Assembly: GCA_036245805.1 (NCBI GenBank)
Contig: BTRK01000001.1
Coordinates: 18,111,087 to 18,175,086, forward strand
Length of the DNA: 64,000 nt
Direction: 5' to 3'
Origin: Pristionchus mayeri
Lineage: Eukaryota > Nematoda > Chromadorea > Rhabditida > Neodiplogasteridae
Shown: positions 1 to 11,438 of the stretch, piece after piece
Layout: every line of letters starts with the position of its first letter
Position numbering within the stretch: the first letter of the stretch is position 1
Translations under genes and position numbers: made by a program
Notes under the pieces: generated by a model
Told to the model about the DNA's origin: nothing
The model's input: the letters and a program-made list of their open reading frames with translations, nothing else
The model's database searches: none

Positions 1-309
1 AGCTGATTTCAAGTGTTCTATGGAAGCGTACGCCCGCATTCACTACCGACACAAAAGAACTGAAATTGCAATCCATCTGTTTTGTTTTAATGGACGCTTG
101 AGTAGAGTACCCCAACTACCGGAAATTTGCCACTTTTTAGGAAATACTGTTTTTCTATTGAACCAATTGAGATCGATTCAATATGAACTTATGCTTGTAG
201 TGCGCCAATAGTGTCCCAAATAATGCCAGAGTAATATCAAACTCAGGCAAACAATTCTCGAGAAATCTTCAAAAATACCTTGTATCGATAATTATGCATC
301 AACCTAATA
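1..309. mobile_element. Right end of a mariner-type element or MITE (partial)
   Basis: The stretch ends in TTATGCATCAACCTAA at about 292-307, followed by TA. This is the same terminal inverted repeat as the right end of the nested element at 15651-16547, and the subterminal sequence is also similar. The left end is outside the window. No transposase reading frame is recognisable. Confidence 0.55.
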
Positions 310-553
310 TTAACATAAATGTACATGCATCCTACATGAATCCTGAATTAACCGATCGAGTTGGTGCAAAATGAAGTAGGCCATGATGATCAGCACCCTC
401 GAAAATCCATTTGCACAAGTTTTCGAAAAATTGATCTGCCAGACCTTGTTCGATTCTTACGCAACCGGCGTCATATGCTATATTTGCATTGCCAAATCTT
501 TTTAGACCAGACATTTTCGATAGCGATCAAAAATCAATATTGTTCGAGTTCAG

Positions 554-1407
554 ATATTCTGCCCCTCCACTGGTGATTATCGTCCAATCGAGAATGACGT
601 CGCTCGGATTACGGTAAGTGTTAAACATTATAAGCCTTTATTATGTATTGGAAATTCACTGCATTCGAACATTCAAACTAAATCTATCTCCACATCACAC
701 TTACTTAATGAGTAGGGGTATCTAGGGACGCAATGGAAATGAACAATCGAAATGTGCTTAACAACCTAAAAAATAAGTTATAAACTACAATATTTTCTAT
801 TTTCAGGCTGCTCCCGTTGCAGTCTCTTCACGTCGCACTGCTGTTTTCAAATCAACCAGTGAGCCTTTTAGCTGGGTTTTCTATAGATTTATGTGAAACC
901 CTTTTGTCTTCTTTCCTTTCCATTTCACAATAGCGATCACCCTGCTAGTAAGAATGAGCCTACGTAATAAAGTATAGTTGAGATAGAGATAATCATCGCA
1001 CAAATAATATTTCAAAGATGGACTCATTTCAGACGTCTTCCGCTGCAGCACTTGTTATCTGTCCTGCGAAACAGAGCTTTCTCTCGAAACACACATGCAA
1101 AGAGCTCACATAATCCGTGAGATTATTGTTGTTGTTTTGATATTTATTTTCATTCAAAATTACCTATTTTATGATGTCACTTTGCCAATATTTTCCTCTG
1201 TCGCGATATTCAATTAAAAATTCAGCTACCTGTCCGAAGTACACCTTTCAATGCGAGGGCAGTGATGCGCTGAAGAAGCACTACAAGAATTTGCATGTGG
1301 TACGTATTCTCGATATTTGCGATTTGTATACTTTGTTCAATAAATATTTTGAGATTTCAATTGACGAGCAGAACAACGAACAGCCCGGCCCTTCTCGAAG
1401 ATGCTAA
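554..1407 (+). CDS. Gene A: C2H2 zinc-finger family member, 3' part only
   Basis: Proposed exons are 554-613 (cassette IFCPSTGDYRP), 807-858, 1033-1116 (C2H2 finger starting FRCSTCYLSC, spacing C-x2-C-x12-H-x4-H), 1226-1299 (second finger) and 1372-1407 (ends EQPGPSRRC, stop TAA). Phases agree across all junctions, and exons 3 and 4 have the same or nearly the same lengths as their counterparts in genes J and M. The second finger reads CPKY where paralogs have CPKC, so one zinc ligand is Tyr and this finger probably does not fold normally. Upstream exons (start, THAP) are not visible; the left side runs into a mariner remnant. Inferred role: nuclear DNA-binding protein, possibly decaying. The last exon boundary is the least certain. 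Confidence 0.5.
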
Positions 1408-1756
1408 TCAAGAAACACTTTTACGATGTTTACTAGATATAAATGATAATCTTTCTCCCTTTTAGTGTTCCTATTTTGTCGTTCTTGCAATTACAAACGA
1501 TTTCAATATTTTTTTCATGTTTACTTTACTATGATAAAACGTTTGAAGTGTCACATTTTATATTTTCGATATTCCAAGTCGTTGCATGTTCGACTCGCTC
1601 ATATCTTATATCTAAATACTCTTTGCAGTGGAAATTTTGTAAATATACATTACCTATCCAGTGTTTGAGGGGGTAGTTGGATATATTTTGAAATGAGTCA
1701 TTGTGTCGCATTCGGATCTGTAATGTCCCGCGTTTACTTATTAGCTCATGTCAGGT

Positions 1757-4700
1757 ATGTCGAGTGACTTATATGCAGCGAATGAAATCAAAGAACCACT
1801 TGAGATCACTAGCATCGAACAGGAAAAATCTGTTCTCAGTGTAAGTCTTTTCTTGTTTTAAAAGTTTTTTCGATGTTAATAGAATTTATACACTTGCAGA
1901 CGCCAATAAATCTTTTCAGTTGACTCCGGAACTACGTAATCGAGCTGATTATCTAACCAAGAACAATTTCAACGCGTTGATCTGTAAACGGCATTGTAAA
2001 ACACGTCAGGTGACAATGCTATCTCTTAGTTGGTGTGATTGCGGTGGCGAATCAAAGTTCTGCCACCAAGATCTCACTTGTGAAATATTTTAATTCAACT
2101 TTTAACCCTGTGCAAAAAAAGAAACCTGAGAATTTTTCACCCTTGTAGAGTTCTAATAATAACAGTTCTCTTCACTGTACCCTCCTATGTGAGAAGTTGT
2201 ATTCTATTCAAACTTTCCTTTTAGTCGTGCGAGGATCTTCATTATATTATAATCATCATTATTTAGATATTCTATCCGTCAACCAGAATTTCCCGCTCAC
2301 TCTATACAACTAATACAGTCTTCTCTGAAGCACTTCAGAAAACGAATATGAATGATACTGAGGTAGGAATTTTTCTATTTTTGAATACTTTATTTATCGT
2401 TCTTAGGGTATTATTTTAATATGAACTGCAGAGTAATATGGTACGCCCGTATTTTTCTTGTTCATTTAATGGTCACTCAGGCGCGAATGTACGGTGGTTT
2501 CTCCCAAATCCCTCGCACATGCGATCTGTGCGGTAAAGTGCCTTCTGCTTACCGAATTTCGCCCATAAATCCATCGTCAGCTCAGTTGTTTTTCGACAAT
2601 CTTATCGAGGTAAATGACAATAGAAGGAAGGAATTATTTTATATCAAAGAAAATTCACAGTTCAACTTCGCACCCTCTGAAATTGAGTAAATCTTTACTT
2701 TTTTAGCTGAAACTTGAGGAGCGTCGCAAATCGCGTATGTTCATGATTTACAATAGAAGTGCAACAGTCTGCGCGAGACACGTCCCTGTGAAAACGGTGA
2801 ACTTGTTTTTATAGCTATATTTATTTATGCAAGATTTAGAAATTAGTGTTGCCGTTTCAGTTCCATGGCGTTGTAAAAGCCAAGGAGTTGTTTTTTTTTC
2901 AAACCCGTTTCTAGTTGGAAAATGATTATTTTATTATAGTTTATGAACAAGAAACCGGAAAACATGTGTTCATTTCTCATATATTATATGTGAACTTCAG
3001 AAGACGCATTCAATAAGGACTTGGCATTTGAATCGAATTGAAACAGCAGCGCAAGTAGAAGTTGTTTATCAACATTTCTCTTTCGAAACATCTCCATAGC
3101 TAATGAATCAATCAGGTCCCTCCAACAAAGAAGCCTACAGGCGATACACGTAAATGCGACATTTGCGGAGATTTGGTGAATAGATACACTATCTCTCCTT
3201 CTTTTCGAGTTCTTTCTGCGAATTTCTTCAGTAGGATGATTAACGTGAGTTTCGTTTTACTTTCGATTAGAGTTTCAACATTAAGAGACCGGCTCGGTAA
3301 GATTCCAGCACAGGCCGGACATCATGATCTCCGATCTGGACCAAACTTTTTTTTGGATACCCCCATGGGTCCTCATCACTAAATGAAGTATTATTTGGGT
3401 CATGCTGTTGAAACATAGAAATGCCGGGTTACCAAATTTTTCAATCTCGAAATTCAGCAAAAATAAATTATGAGATCTAGGTCCGAAGTTAGTGTGCTTT
3501 ATTAACATACTGCCCTAGATGACAAAAACGCGATATATTGCGATCCTGTAATTCAATCGCAAACTGGTTTTTCATGTTTAAAAAATCAGTTTTATTTTTT
3601 TATAAATTTTAAATCAAAAATCCGCAAACAAACGAATATGCCATGTTGTAGAGCATCAAATGTTGCGTCGAATAAACCTTAAAATCCTGCAAAATTTTGG
3701 GGCATGTTTTGAGATAATTAGCCCCGAAAGTAGATCAAAATTAAAAATTTGTAGGAATCACCTCGTCATTATGCTCATTTTGTAGAGCTCGTCGAGCTGA
3801 TCAAGGTTGATGTTTACCATTTTTTATGCTTTTTCGTTCCTGATGAGTTATGAACTCTAGAAAACACGAAAAAACGCCCTATTTTTGGCTGTAGAAAGAA
3901 ATGCGGAAAATGGCTCTTTTTTCGTGTTTTCTAGAGTTTATAACTCATCAGGAACGAAAAAGCATAAAAGATGGTAAACATCAACCTTGATCAGCTCGAC
4001 GAGCTCTATAAAATGAGCATAATGACGAGGTGATTCCTACAAATTTTTAATTTTGATCTACTTTCGGGGCTAATTATCTCAAAACAAGGCCTAAAATTTT
4101 TCAGGATTTTAAGGTTTATTCGACGCAGAATTTTATGCTCTACAACGTGGCATATTCGTTTGTTTGCGGATTTTTGATTTAAAATTTATGAAAAAATAAA
4201 ACTGATTTTTCAAACATGAAAACCAGTTTGCGATTGAATTACAGGATCGCAATATATCGCGTTTTTGTCATCTAGGGTAGTATGTTAATAAACCACAATA
4301 ACTTCGGCTTCGGACCTAGATCTCATAATTTATTTTTCATGAATTTCGAGATTGAAAAATTTGGTAACCCGGCATTTCTATGTTTCAACAGCATGACCCA
4401 AATAATACTTCATTTAGTGATGAGGACCCATGGGGTATCCAGAAAAAAAGTTTGGTCCAGATCGGAGATCATGATGTCCGGGCACAACATGCAAACCCTC
4501 GAATCTTACCGAGCCGGTCTCTTAAACAATTTAAAAAAAAATATATTTCAAAAATTTGCAAATACAACACACTTCTTTATATTCAATATACTTCTTTATA
4601 TTCACAATTATCTCTGAAGAAGTTACAAATCGATAAATCATTCTTACTCCACTGCATCTTTCACATTGTGAACTGAATGTAAAACATTACATCGAGAACA

Positions 4701-5638
4701 ATCTAATAGGAAATGGTTATTTAATTATTCGACTTTCCAGTTTCTTAATCCAATTCCGTTCAGCCAACTCCCGCTCAGCTTGCAGCTTCAGAATCATTTA
4801 TCGACAGGAATCCCAGTGCTATTGTCTGCATGAGACACTTCAAAAAAGAGACTATAACTCCCAAGGTGAATCCCGTTTACTATTTTGTTATTTAGTTTCG
4901 AAAGTTTACGATAATCTAGTAAAGTATACTGATTCTCTTCCTTCTCTAAAAATACCATTATCATTTAAATATTAAGTGTACTTTTTTCATCTTTCCAGCC
5001 TTCCTTTCCCCGTCCGACAATGATGAAAGCAAAGAAGACTTTCATCGTGAAGGGCTCAGTTAGAGTGACCGAGTGAGCTCATTGTTTGATTTCTGAATGA
5101 TTACCAGTTTTCAAATATGATGTGACGTCATTGTAAATAGTTTACATATTGCAGTAAATATATTGACCATTATCATATTCAATTATCTATCTTTATTATG
5201 ATACATTTAGAAACGGAATTGAGCGAATTGGTGGCTTCCGATCATTTACGAATCCGAAGAATGTAGTAGAGGTAAGGTCCATTTTTTTGAAAAAATAATC
5301 TAAACTTATCCCCGGCACGGAGCACCGGGGCTATTTTGACCGGGATAATTCAGTTCGTTTATTCGAAATCTGATTGAAAATATTATTCTCATGAGCGCTG
5401 AGAACAGAAAATAAAAATTCGATTATTGAATATATTATGATAGTCTAATGCAATGAGCGACATATCATATAATTGTGAATATTTTCAGGGCTCGAAATCG
5501 AAATCTGGCGAAGTGGCAGAAATGCCTTTGTTCGAGACAGTTTCACCGAGAGAATTCAACGAAGAATCAATGGAGTTGAAAAACGAGCCGATCGATGATT
5601 TCGAACAAGCTTTCAAGCGAGAAGAGTTCATCCACCAT
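1757..5638 (+). CDS. Gene B: protein with two and a half split THAP-type zinc fingers
   Basis: Exons: 1757-1840 (start MSSDLYAANEIKEP), 1920-2009 (CKRH half finger), 2267-2362 (IFYPST cassette), 2481-2609, 2707-2796, 3116-3244, 4764-4865, 4999-5072, 5211-5271, 5489-5638. All junction phases agree. Exons 2481/2707 join to give CDLC-x47-CARH, and 3116/4764 give CDIC-x47-CMRH. Both fit the THAP C2CH spacing, with an intron splitting each domain at the same place. The exon at 1920 encodes only the second half of such a domain, so a first-half exon was probably lost. The last exon is acidic (MELKNEPIDDF). No stop or new MSSD start lies before 7351, so B probably continues into C. The intron at 3245-4763 holds a foldback element. 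Inferred role: THAP-family DNA-binding protein. Confidence 0.55.
3281..4525. repeat. Foldback element with near full-length inverted arms and TTAA flanks
   Basis: Left arm starts GAGACCGGCTCGGTAAGATT at 3285; its reverse complement ends at 4521. The arms mirror each other for about 580 bases around a centre near 3903, with an unpaired loop near 3867-3914. TTAA flanks both sides (3281-3284, 4522-4525). The open frames in it are mirror images of each other and do not look coding. It lies in an intron of gene B, between the two halves of a split THAP domain. Confidence 0.8.
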
Positions 5639-7350
5639 GTGAGTTGTTTAGTTACACTCATAACGATGATTCCGTAAGATCTGATTAAAAGTATATAAAT
5701 GTGCCGGTGGTTGCAATTTCTATAGAGTTAATTGGCGAATGCACCAAAAATTGTTAGGATTTTCAAAATTGTCACTATTAAGCGTATAATTTATAGGGAC
5801 CACCATCTGTAAATTAAAAAGCATAAAACCGGGAAAAGGTTATGCAAAAGGCGATGTTTCCAATCGCCCGCAATTTCAAATTAGCGTTGAATAATTTCTT
5901 TATTTCATTTTAACGATTTATGGGAGGTGCAGCTTTCAATATTCAGCTTTAATATTAAGTACATTTCCTTTCATATTTATTAAAAAAATAAAATAAAAAA
6001 TTCACCATCGCGATCATGTTAAATAACTCGAGTGAAATTCTACCTATAATTGGTTTATTCGCCAGCAGGAGTTTCAAGCCGTGCAGCCTTTACGTTTTAC
6101 TGCTGAATTATATAATACATTCGTATATAACTTTTGAAGAAAGAAAATCAAAAATTCACCATCGCGATTCATATGAAATGTATTAGAGAAGAATACAGTG
6201 ATTACTGTATATTTCAATAGGAAATTCCATCGGATTTAATAATTTCAGAGCTCCTGGATTGTTGATTGACTCTGATTGATTTATAGAATAGGAATATTTA
6301 AGATATAGCGATAACAATGCTAGAATGGAGAATTCTAGAAGATTGGAGAATGGACATTCTCCATTCTAGCGCTCGTGATGGGCGGTCGTCCCTGACCCCG
6401 CTCTTTTCCGACCTAGTTTGGGGAATCCTCTCCCGTCAGCTTGGGCAACCCGGAGAGTATCGCCTACTTGGTACACTTCAAGAGGAGGAGCACGGACGGA
6501 TTCCCATCGTCTCGAGTGATCTACCGTCAAGAAAGCCCCGCTGTCTGCGTTGTGAGTTCCTAACCGGCGCAAGTCAGGTGTTCGGCGGCAGGATGATCTA
6601 CTTCGATGCTCAACGGAGATCCGTCACGATCGTCCCTACAGTTGACCAGAGAAGCCAAAGAAGATCCCATCCCTTGACCTAACGACGCTCTGAGACCGAA
6701 GATCCCCATTCCCTCCACACTGAAGTCACCCTCCTGCAGGACCATTGTGCCTGACGTCAGGATAAATATGAATATGAATATGATAACAATGCATCTTTTC
6801 ACTATACCTGGGGCAAAAATACATTGCTACAGTATACCATTTCCATTCATCCTCAGATGCTAGTTCCCTTTTTTCATAAACAACTTTTAATTAGATCAAT
6901 TATTGGTTAAGTATGCGCGTTCTATAAAACGAGATAAAAGAAACTGAACATAGAATAGTTTGATTTTTTGCATAATTGACATGTTGAACTGATGTGACCC
7001 AGCGAACCGTTGCAGCGCTTGCACCACACCACGATGGGCGGGGTTTAGAGAAACAAGCTGATACTCGCTGAATTTAACATTTAACGATATTCTAGTGACG
7101 CTATCCTTTTTCAACGTCCTCGATAACCACATTGCACACCATTTTAGAATTTTGGAAAATTGTTGAAGAATTGAGTGGAAGTCCCTATATAATTTAAAAG
7201 CATTCTTTCGTCCCGATGGTTCGAATGTAATACAATATCTATAACAATAGTTCGAATGTAATACAATATCTATAACAGATAACAGTTAAAACTGAGGTCG
7301 ACGGTCTTTCGAATTTCTTTATTTAAATACATTAGACTACTTTATTAAAG
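5639..7350 (+). other. Large intron or spacer between gene B and gene C exons
   Basis: No family exon was found here. It holds AT-rich sequence, a short inverted repeat at about 6320-6375, a GC-rich block at about 6360-6780 listed separately, and a 32-base tandem duplication at about 7208-7275. The exon at 7351 is preceded by the acceptor ATTAAAG, where the paralogous exon in gene F has ATTGTAG. Confidence 0.5.
6360..6785 (+). mobile_element. Possible 3' end of a non-LTR retrotransposon or SINE
   Basis: A GC-rich block stands out from its AT-rich surroundings and ends in a short tandem tail, AATATGAATATGAATATGA, at about 6766-6782. Such simple-repeat tails are usual for RTE/CR1-like non-LTR elements and their SINEs. 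No reverse transcriptase residues were recognised, so this rests on composition and tail only. Confidence 0.3.
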
Positions 7351-8799
7351 GAGAAGTCTGATGGTTCGCTAGAGAAAAGCGCACGAAATGACCAAGAAGA
7401 GCCACCAGAAATAAAAGAAGAGCCAATCGATTATCACAAGCAGGAAGAGCCCTTTGCTGATGTAAGTCTATCAATGATGTTTAATCTAAGGCTTTGTTTG
7501 ATTTAATGCGTTGCCTATCTAATTTTAACCTCAACTTTGTTTTATTGTTTCAGATTTTCTGTCCGTCCACTGGGAATTCTCGTCCACTCGATAATGCCAC
7601 TCCTACGATCAACAACAATAACCCATCGAAAGCAAAGGTACATTTAACCCCTCTTTTAACCAAAATATATAATAGCGTGAGCACTCAACTTTTTATTCGA
7701 GAATGTTCTCATGCTAATAACATTTATGGTTTCTTCGTTCATTGTGGCACTCACTATATATATTTCATCTACTCTCTAGATACACATAAGGCATGATTAT
7801 ACAGTTTATTCATAGTGACTCTTTTCTTACACAGTGAAGAGGCAGAGGGAGCTGTCGGGGCGCTCATTCTACCGTTTCCTATTTCAGATTCTTCGGCGCA
7901 AGTGCGTAGTCTGTCATCGAATGGAGATTCTGGCAAAGACGCATCAATTCACCACGGATCAAGAACGACGCATCACATGGATAAACGCAGTCCGTTCGAC
8001 TCCGGAAGGACGAAACTCTCTCGAGGCGTTACTTAGCAGAACGAAAAGATGCTATGTGTGTGCTAGCCACTTCTCCTCTAGCGGCTATAGCCTCGTCGCC
8101 AATCGCTCCCAACTCCGATATCATGCCGTTCCATTCTTTGATGTGAGTGTGTTCTAGAGTTGTGCAGAATCGCTTAGCTAACTGTATCCGATATGTCGAA
8201 TATCATTTGCACATCCCCAGTGTGCTTATTATGTATTATATTCTAACCAAGTCTCATTTTCCGGACTCTCAACTTGCGAATTCCCTTTCTGGTGACGTTT
8301 GTCAGTCAAAGGACGAGCTACTGGCAGCTTCCAATGGGCTGCCCGTCTCAGCTGCAGAAATAGCTGAGGTGAGAGGGTATACGGTAGTCCGGATGGGTCA
8401 GATTCATATCGAATTTTTATATCTGATTCATATATCTGATTTAGTTGCACAAGAGGAATTGCAATTTTTTCTTAAAGGGGCAACGATTTTAGCTTTAGTG
8501 AAAAAGGAACGTTTGCTGCAGTCGATTTGTAATTGTATATAAGTGTGTAAGACTTCCATAACAGTAAAGCATATTCAGCGGTATATTATGGAGCGGCTAA
8601 GATTTTAATGAAAGTAGGACACTGAACATATGAGAAGAAGAAAAAAAACGCAATCATTTTGAAACAACCCTATACTAAAGTAGGTGAAATAGTACTTAAA
8701 TTTATTCTTAAATTTAAAAACCTTGAGGTCACTGATCAGCAATCGTATCCGCTTTTCGAAGATACAGTGAAGAAAGAGGAGATGGAAGAGGAAGAATAA
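7351..8799 (+). CDS. Gene C module: THAP domain protein with acidic SUMO-motif exon
   Basis: Exons: 7351-7461 (acidic, EIKEEPIDY), 7554-7637 (IFCPSTGNSRPLD cassette), 7888-8142 (THAP), 8306-8368 (DELLAASNGLPVSAAEIAE), 8740-8799 (PLFEDTVKKEEMEEEE, stop TAA). All are phase 0. The THAP exon has CVVC, the W of WINAVRST, CASHF and the terminal AVPFF box in order. The exon at 8306 matches the first exon of the CNC-like region in genes D and H, but the two following CNC exons (LTESQ and basic region) are missing, although the intron after it still resembles gene D's. There is no start exon of its own, so this is most likely the 3' part of gene B. Inferred role: DNA-binding nuclear protein that has lost its second DNA-binding module. 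Confidence 0.6.
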
Positions 8800-9046
8800 C
8801 GTTTATTACACCCTCATTATATTAGTGCTACATTCTAGATATTTCGAAGTATCACAATTGTTTTTTCTTCTGCCTAGATTTCATTTGTTGTTACTTTACT
8901 AATTATGTTATAAATTCATCTAAATATTTATTATTTATTGTTCCTAACACCAATCGTTTCATTATCGAATTATGCTTATCTGATCTATCGAATTTCCTGA
9001 TATTTCAGCATGGTTGGCTTTCATTAGCCCTTCCTTCTTTCAAGAA

Positions 9047-11101
9047 ATGTCGAGTGATTACTACGCTTCGAATGAGATCAAAGAGGAGCCAGTGGAATTT
9101 AAGGAAGAATCCTTCGATGATTTCACAGATCTCAAGGAAGGAGATTCATTGCACAATGTGAGGCTTCTCCATATAGTTGCTGATTGCTTTTTCATTAATG
9201 TGGATTTTTTATACAAAATAATAAACGATCTTTCAGGCAGGGTCTTTTGGCACAATGAATGAGAACGGCTCTCTTGATATACCGAGTGAGGTCAAAGAGG
9301 AACTGGTGGATATCAAGGATGAACCTATCGATTATTATGATCTCAAGCAAGAAGAACCAATTGCCGATGTGAGTTAATCAGTTGTTTGAAATTGAAAGCA
9401 TATAAAATTGATCACGTTGAATCTGGCTGAAGTCGTTCAATTTGCATTTGATTCCTATTACTTTTCTAGTATTGAGAATGAAGTGAACATCTTAATTTCG
9501 TTGTGACAGATCTTTTGTCTATCCACCGGAACTTCTCGTCCACTCGAACTGTCTAACACAAGAATTTGCACAGATGCTGTAACGAACGTGAATTGCCATT
9601 CTTTTTGTTTTCGAAACTATCCGTATCTTTATTTAAATTGTTTTGGTGTTTTTCCGAGTGATAACCGGACGAATGGCTTGAAAATCATAGATTTCCTAAA
9701 ATTAGTCGTATATCATATCGTACCATCTTCGTGATTTAATAATTGTTTTCAGGACACAGATGATGGAGTAAATTTAAACTCATCACTCACTCGTCGCCGA
9801 AGCCGGCCGTCGATGGACGAACAACTGGCTGCAGAAAATGGACTGCCTCTCTTAGCTGCGGAAATTACCGTGGTGAGTGGGTATACGGTAGTTGGGATGT
9901 GTCAGATTCATTATCGAGACATCATCTAAGATATCGATGTGTGAGAGGAATTAAGAATGAGGCGAGCATTGAATCTAGTTTGTTTCTGAAAGGTATGATT
10001 GATTGAGCATCAATGGACAAGAAAAGGTCTAAAAATGTGGGTCAATATTTTTGCGAGCGCCATTGGGAATGAGAATGCTGGAGAGAATCAATGCTTACAT
10101 TTTCGGAATAAAAGCGACGCCATTCAGTTATCGCAGAAGCAGTTTGTGAAGCTGCTTAAAGTGAAATCGCTCACTGAGTCGCAACGTCAGCTCATCCGGA
10201 AGATCCGCAGAAGAGGTGAGCTGAAAGTCGGTAGAGAATATAGAATAGATTGATCGCTAAATGCGTATTTTGAGCGTAGCTTGAAACCTCGAATCTGTAT
10301 AATTTTCGCTCATACCGTAGTCACTTTTGAGCTTTGGGCAATTCACATTTGAATATTCAATCATCCTTATGTTATTCACAGTACTCCAATCATCCAATTA
10401 GTGACTGATATATTTTTGGAGCAGTTTGCTGCGCGACTGTATTGTTGCTTGAAGTCTGACCTTTCCTCTCTTATTTCTGATCTTTTGCAGGCAATAACAG
10501 AGTGGCTGTACGCAACTGTCTCGACCGCCGCAAAAGAATCGCAAGGGTAATATTTAATATTTGCAGTTTTTGGTCTCGCACTATTCACTCATTTTTGCCG
10601 CGATTTGAGGAGTTCAGCAAAAGAATGCATCATTAATTGATTCCCAACACCCACAAATACATTTGAATTGACACGCTCTCTTGTTAGAAGTAGGCAAAAC
10701 GGAGGATCATACACGCGCGCCAATTCCTACATTTTTGGGGGTTGGGAATCAATCTTCGGTTGGCAAAGTGTGCTTCCTATCATGTTTCTTAAATTCGGAT
10801 TATTAGATCCTGTCCGACAATGCTGACCACTTCGAAGAAGAAGAATCGGAAATTAAGCAAGAGCCAATCGATGAGCCTCCTTATTTCAAGCAAGAAGATC
10901 CAATTGCCGATGTGAGCTTATTGCCGCATAAAATTGCATTTTGATTTTGGAGAAAAATCGCTAACCCTAACGGAATAAATGAATGATTGAATGAAACCTT
11001 CTTTGAAAAGTATTACGAAAATGTCTAGGTCTATGAACATAATCCCACTACTCCTTTCGAAGGTGACGTGAAGAGGGAATAGATGGATGATGAAGAATCA
11101 G
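9047..11101 (+). CDS. Gene D: SUMO-motif protein with CNC/SKN-1-like basic region
   Basis: Exons: 9047-9157 (start MSSDYYASNEIKEEP), 9237-9368, 9510-9587 (IFCLSTGTSRPLE cassette), 9753-9872 (DEQLAAENGLPLLAAEI), 10128-10215 (LTESQRQLIRKIRRR), 10491-10546 (NNRVAVRNCLDRRKR), 10807-10911 (acidic), 11029-11101. Exons 9753 to 10546 join in frame into a region like the CNC extended homology plus basic region of SKN-1/Nrf (family core RRRGKNKVAAQNC). The Arg normally after NC is Leu here. No leucine zipper follows, which is also true of SKN-1. No THAP exon is present. A TAG at 11080-11082 ends the frame inside the last acidic motif; paralogs read on to EEPGPSS, and a matching GPSSA exon remains at about 11145. 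Confidence 0.62.
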
Positions 11102-11438
11102 GTACATTGCTGTTGTTGATCTCTACTAAATTAATATACTCAGGCCCGTCATCAGCTCTTTTCTCAGCCTCTCGTGTTTTCTCTACTAATTATTAGGATT
11201 AATCGTGAAATGTTCAGAAATTGATTCTGCGTCTTAACAGTTGATTTTTATCTACTGTATTGATTTTACTTACCGTCCGTTTAAATCATTCTTCGATAAA
11301 GTCTTCTAAACTTCTACCACTTCTTGTATCATGTTTCAGTCGTCATTGTCGGCTCAAGTTTACCTCGTGCTTACAGTGTCCAGTTTTGCAGTTGGAGAAT
11401 CAATTACTTTTAATAAGTCCCCTTTGATCATTCAAGGC

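Noticed and set aside
4282..4617. 111-codon frame near the right arm of the TTAA foldback
   Set aside because: Its counterpart lies on the other strand in the left arm (3281-3508); this is repeat sequence, not a gene.
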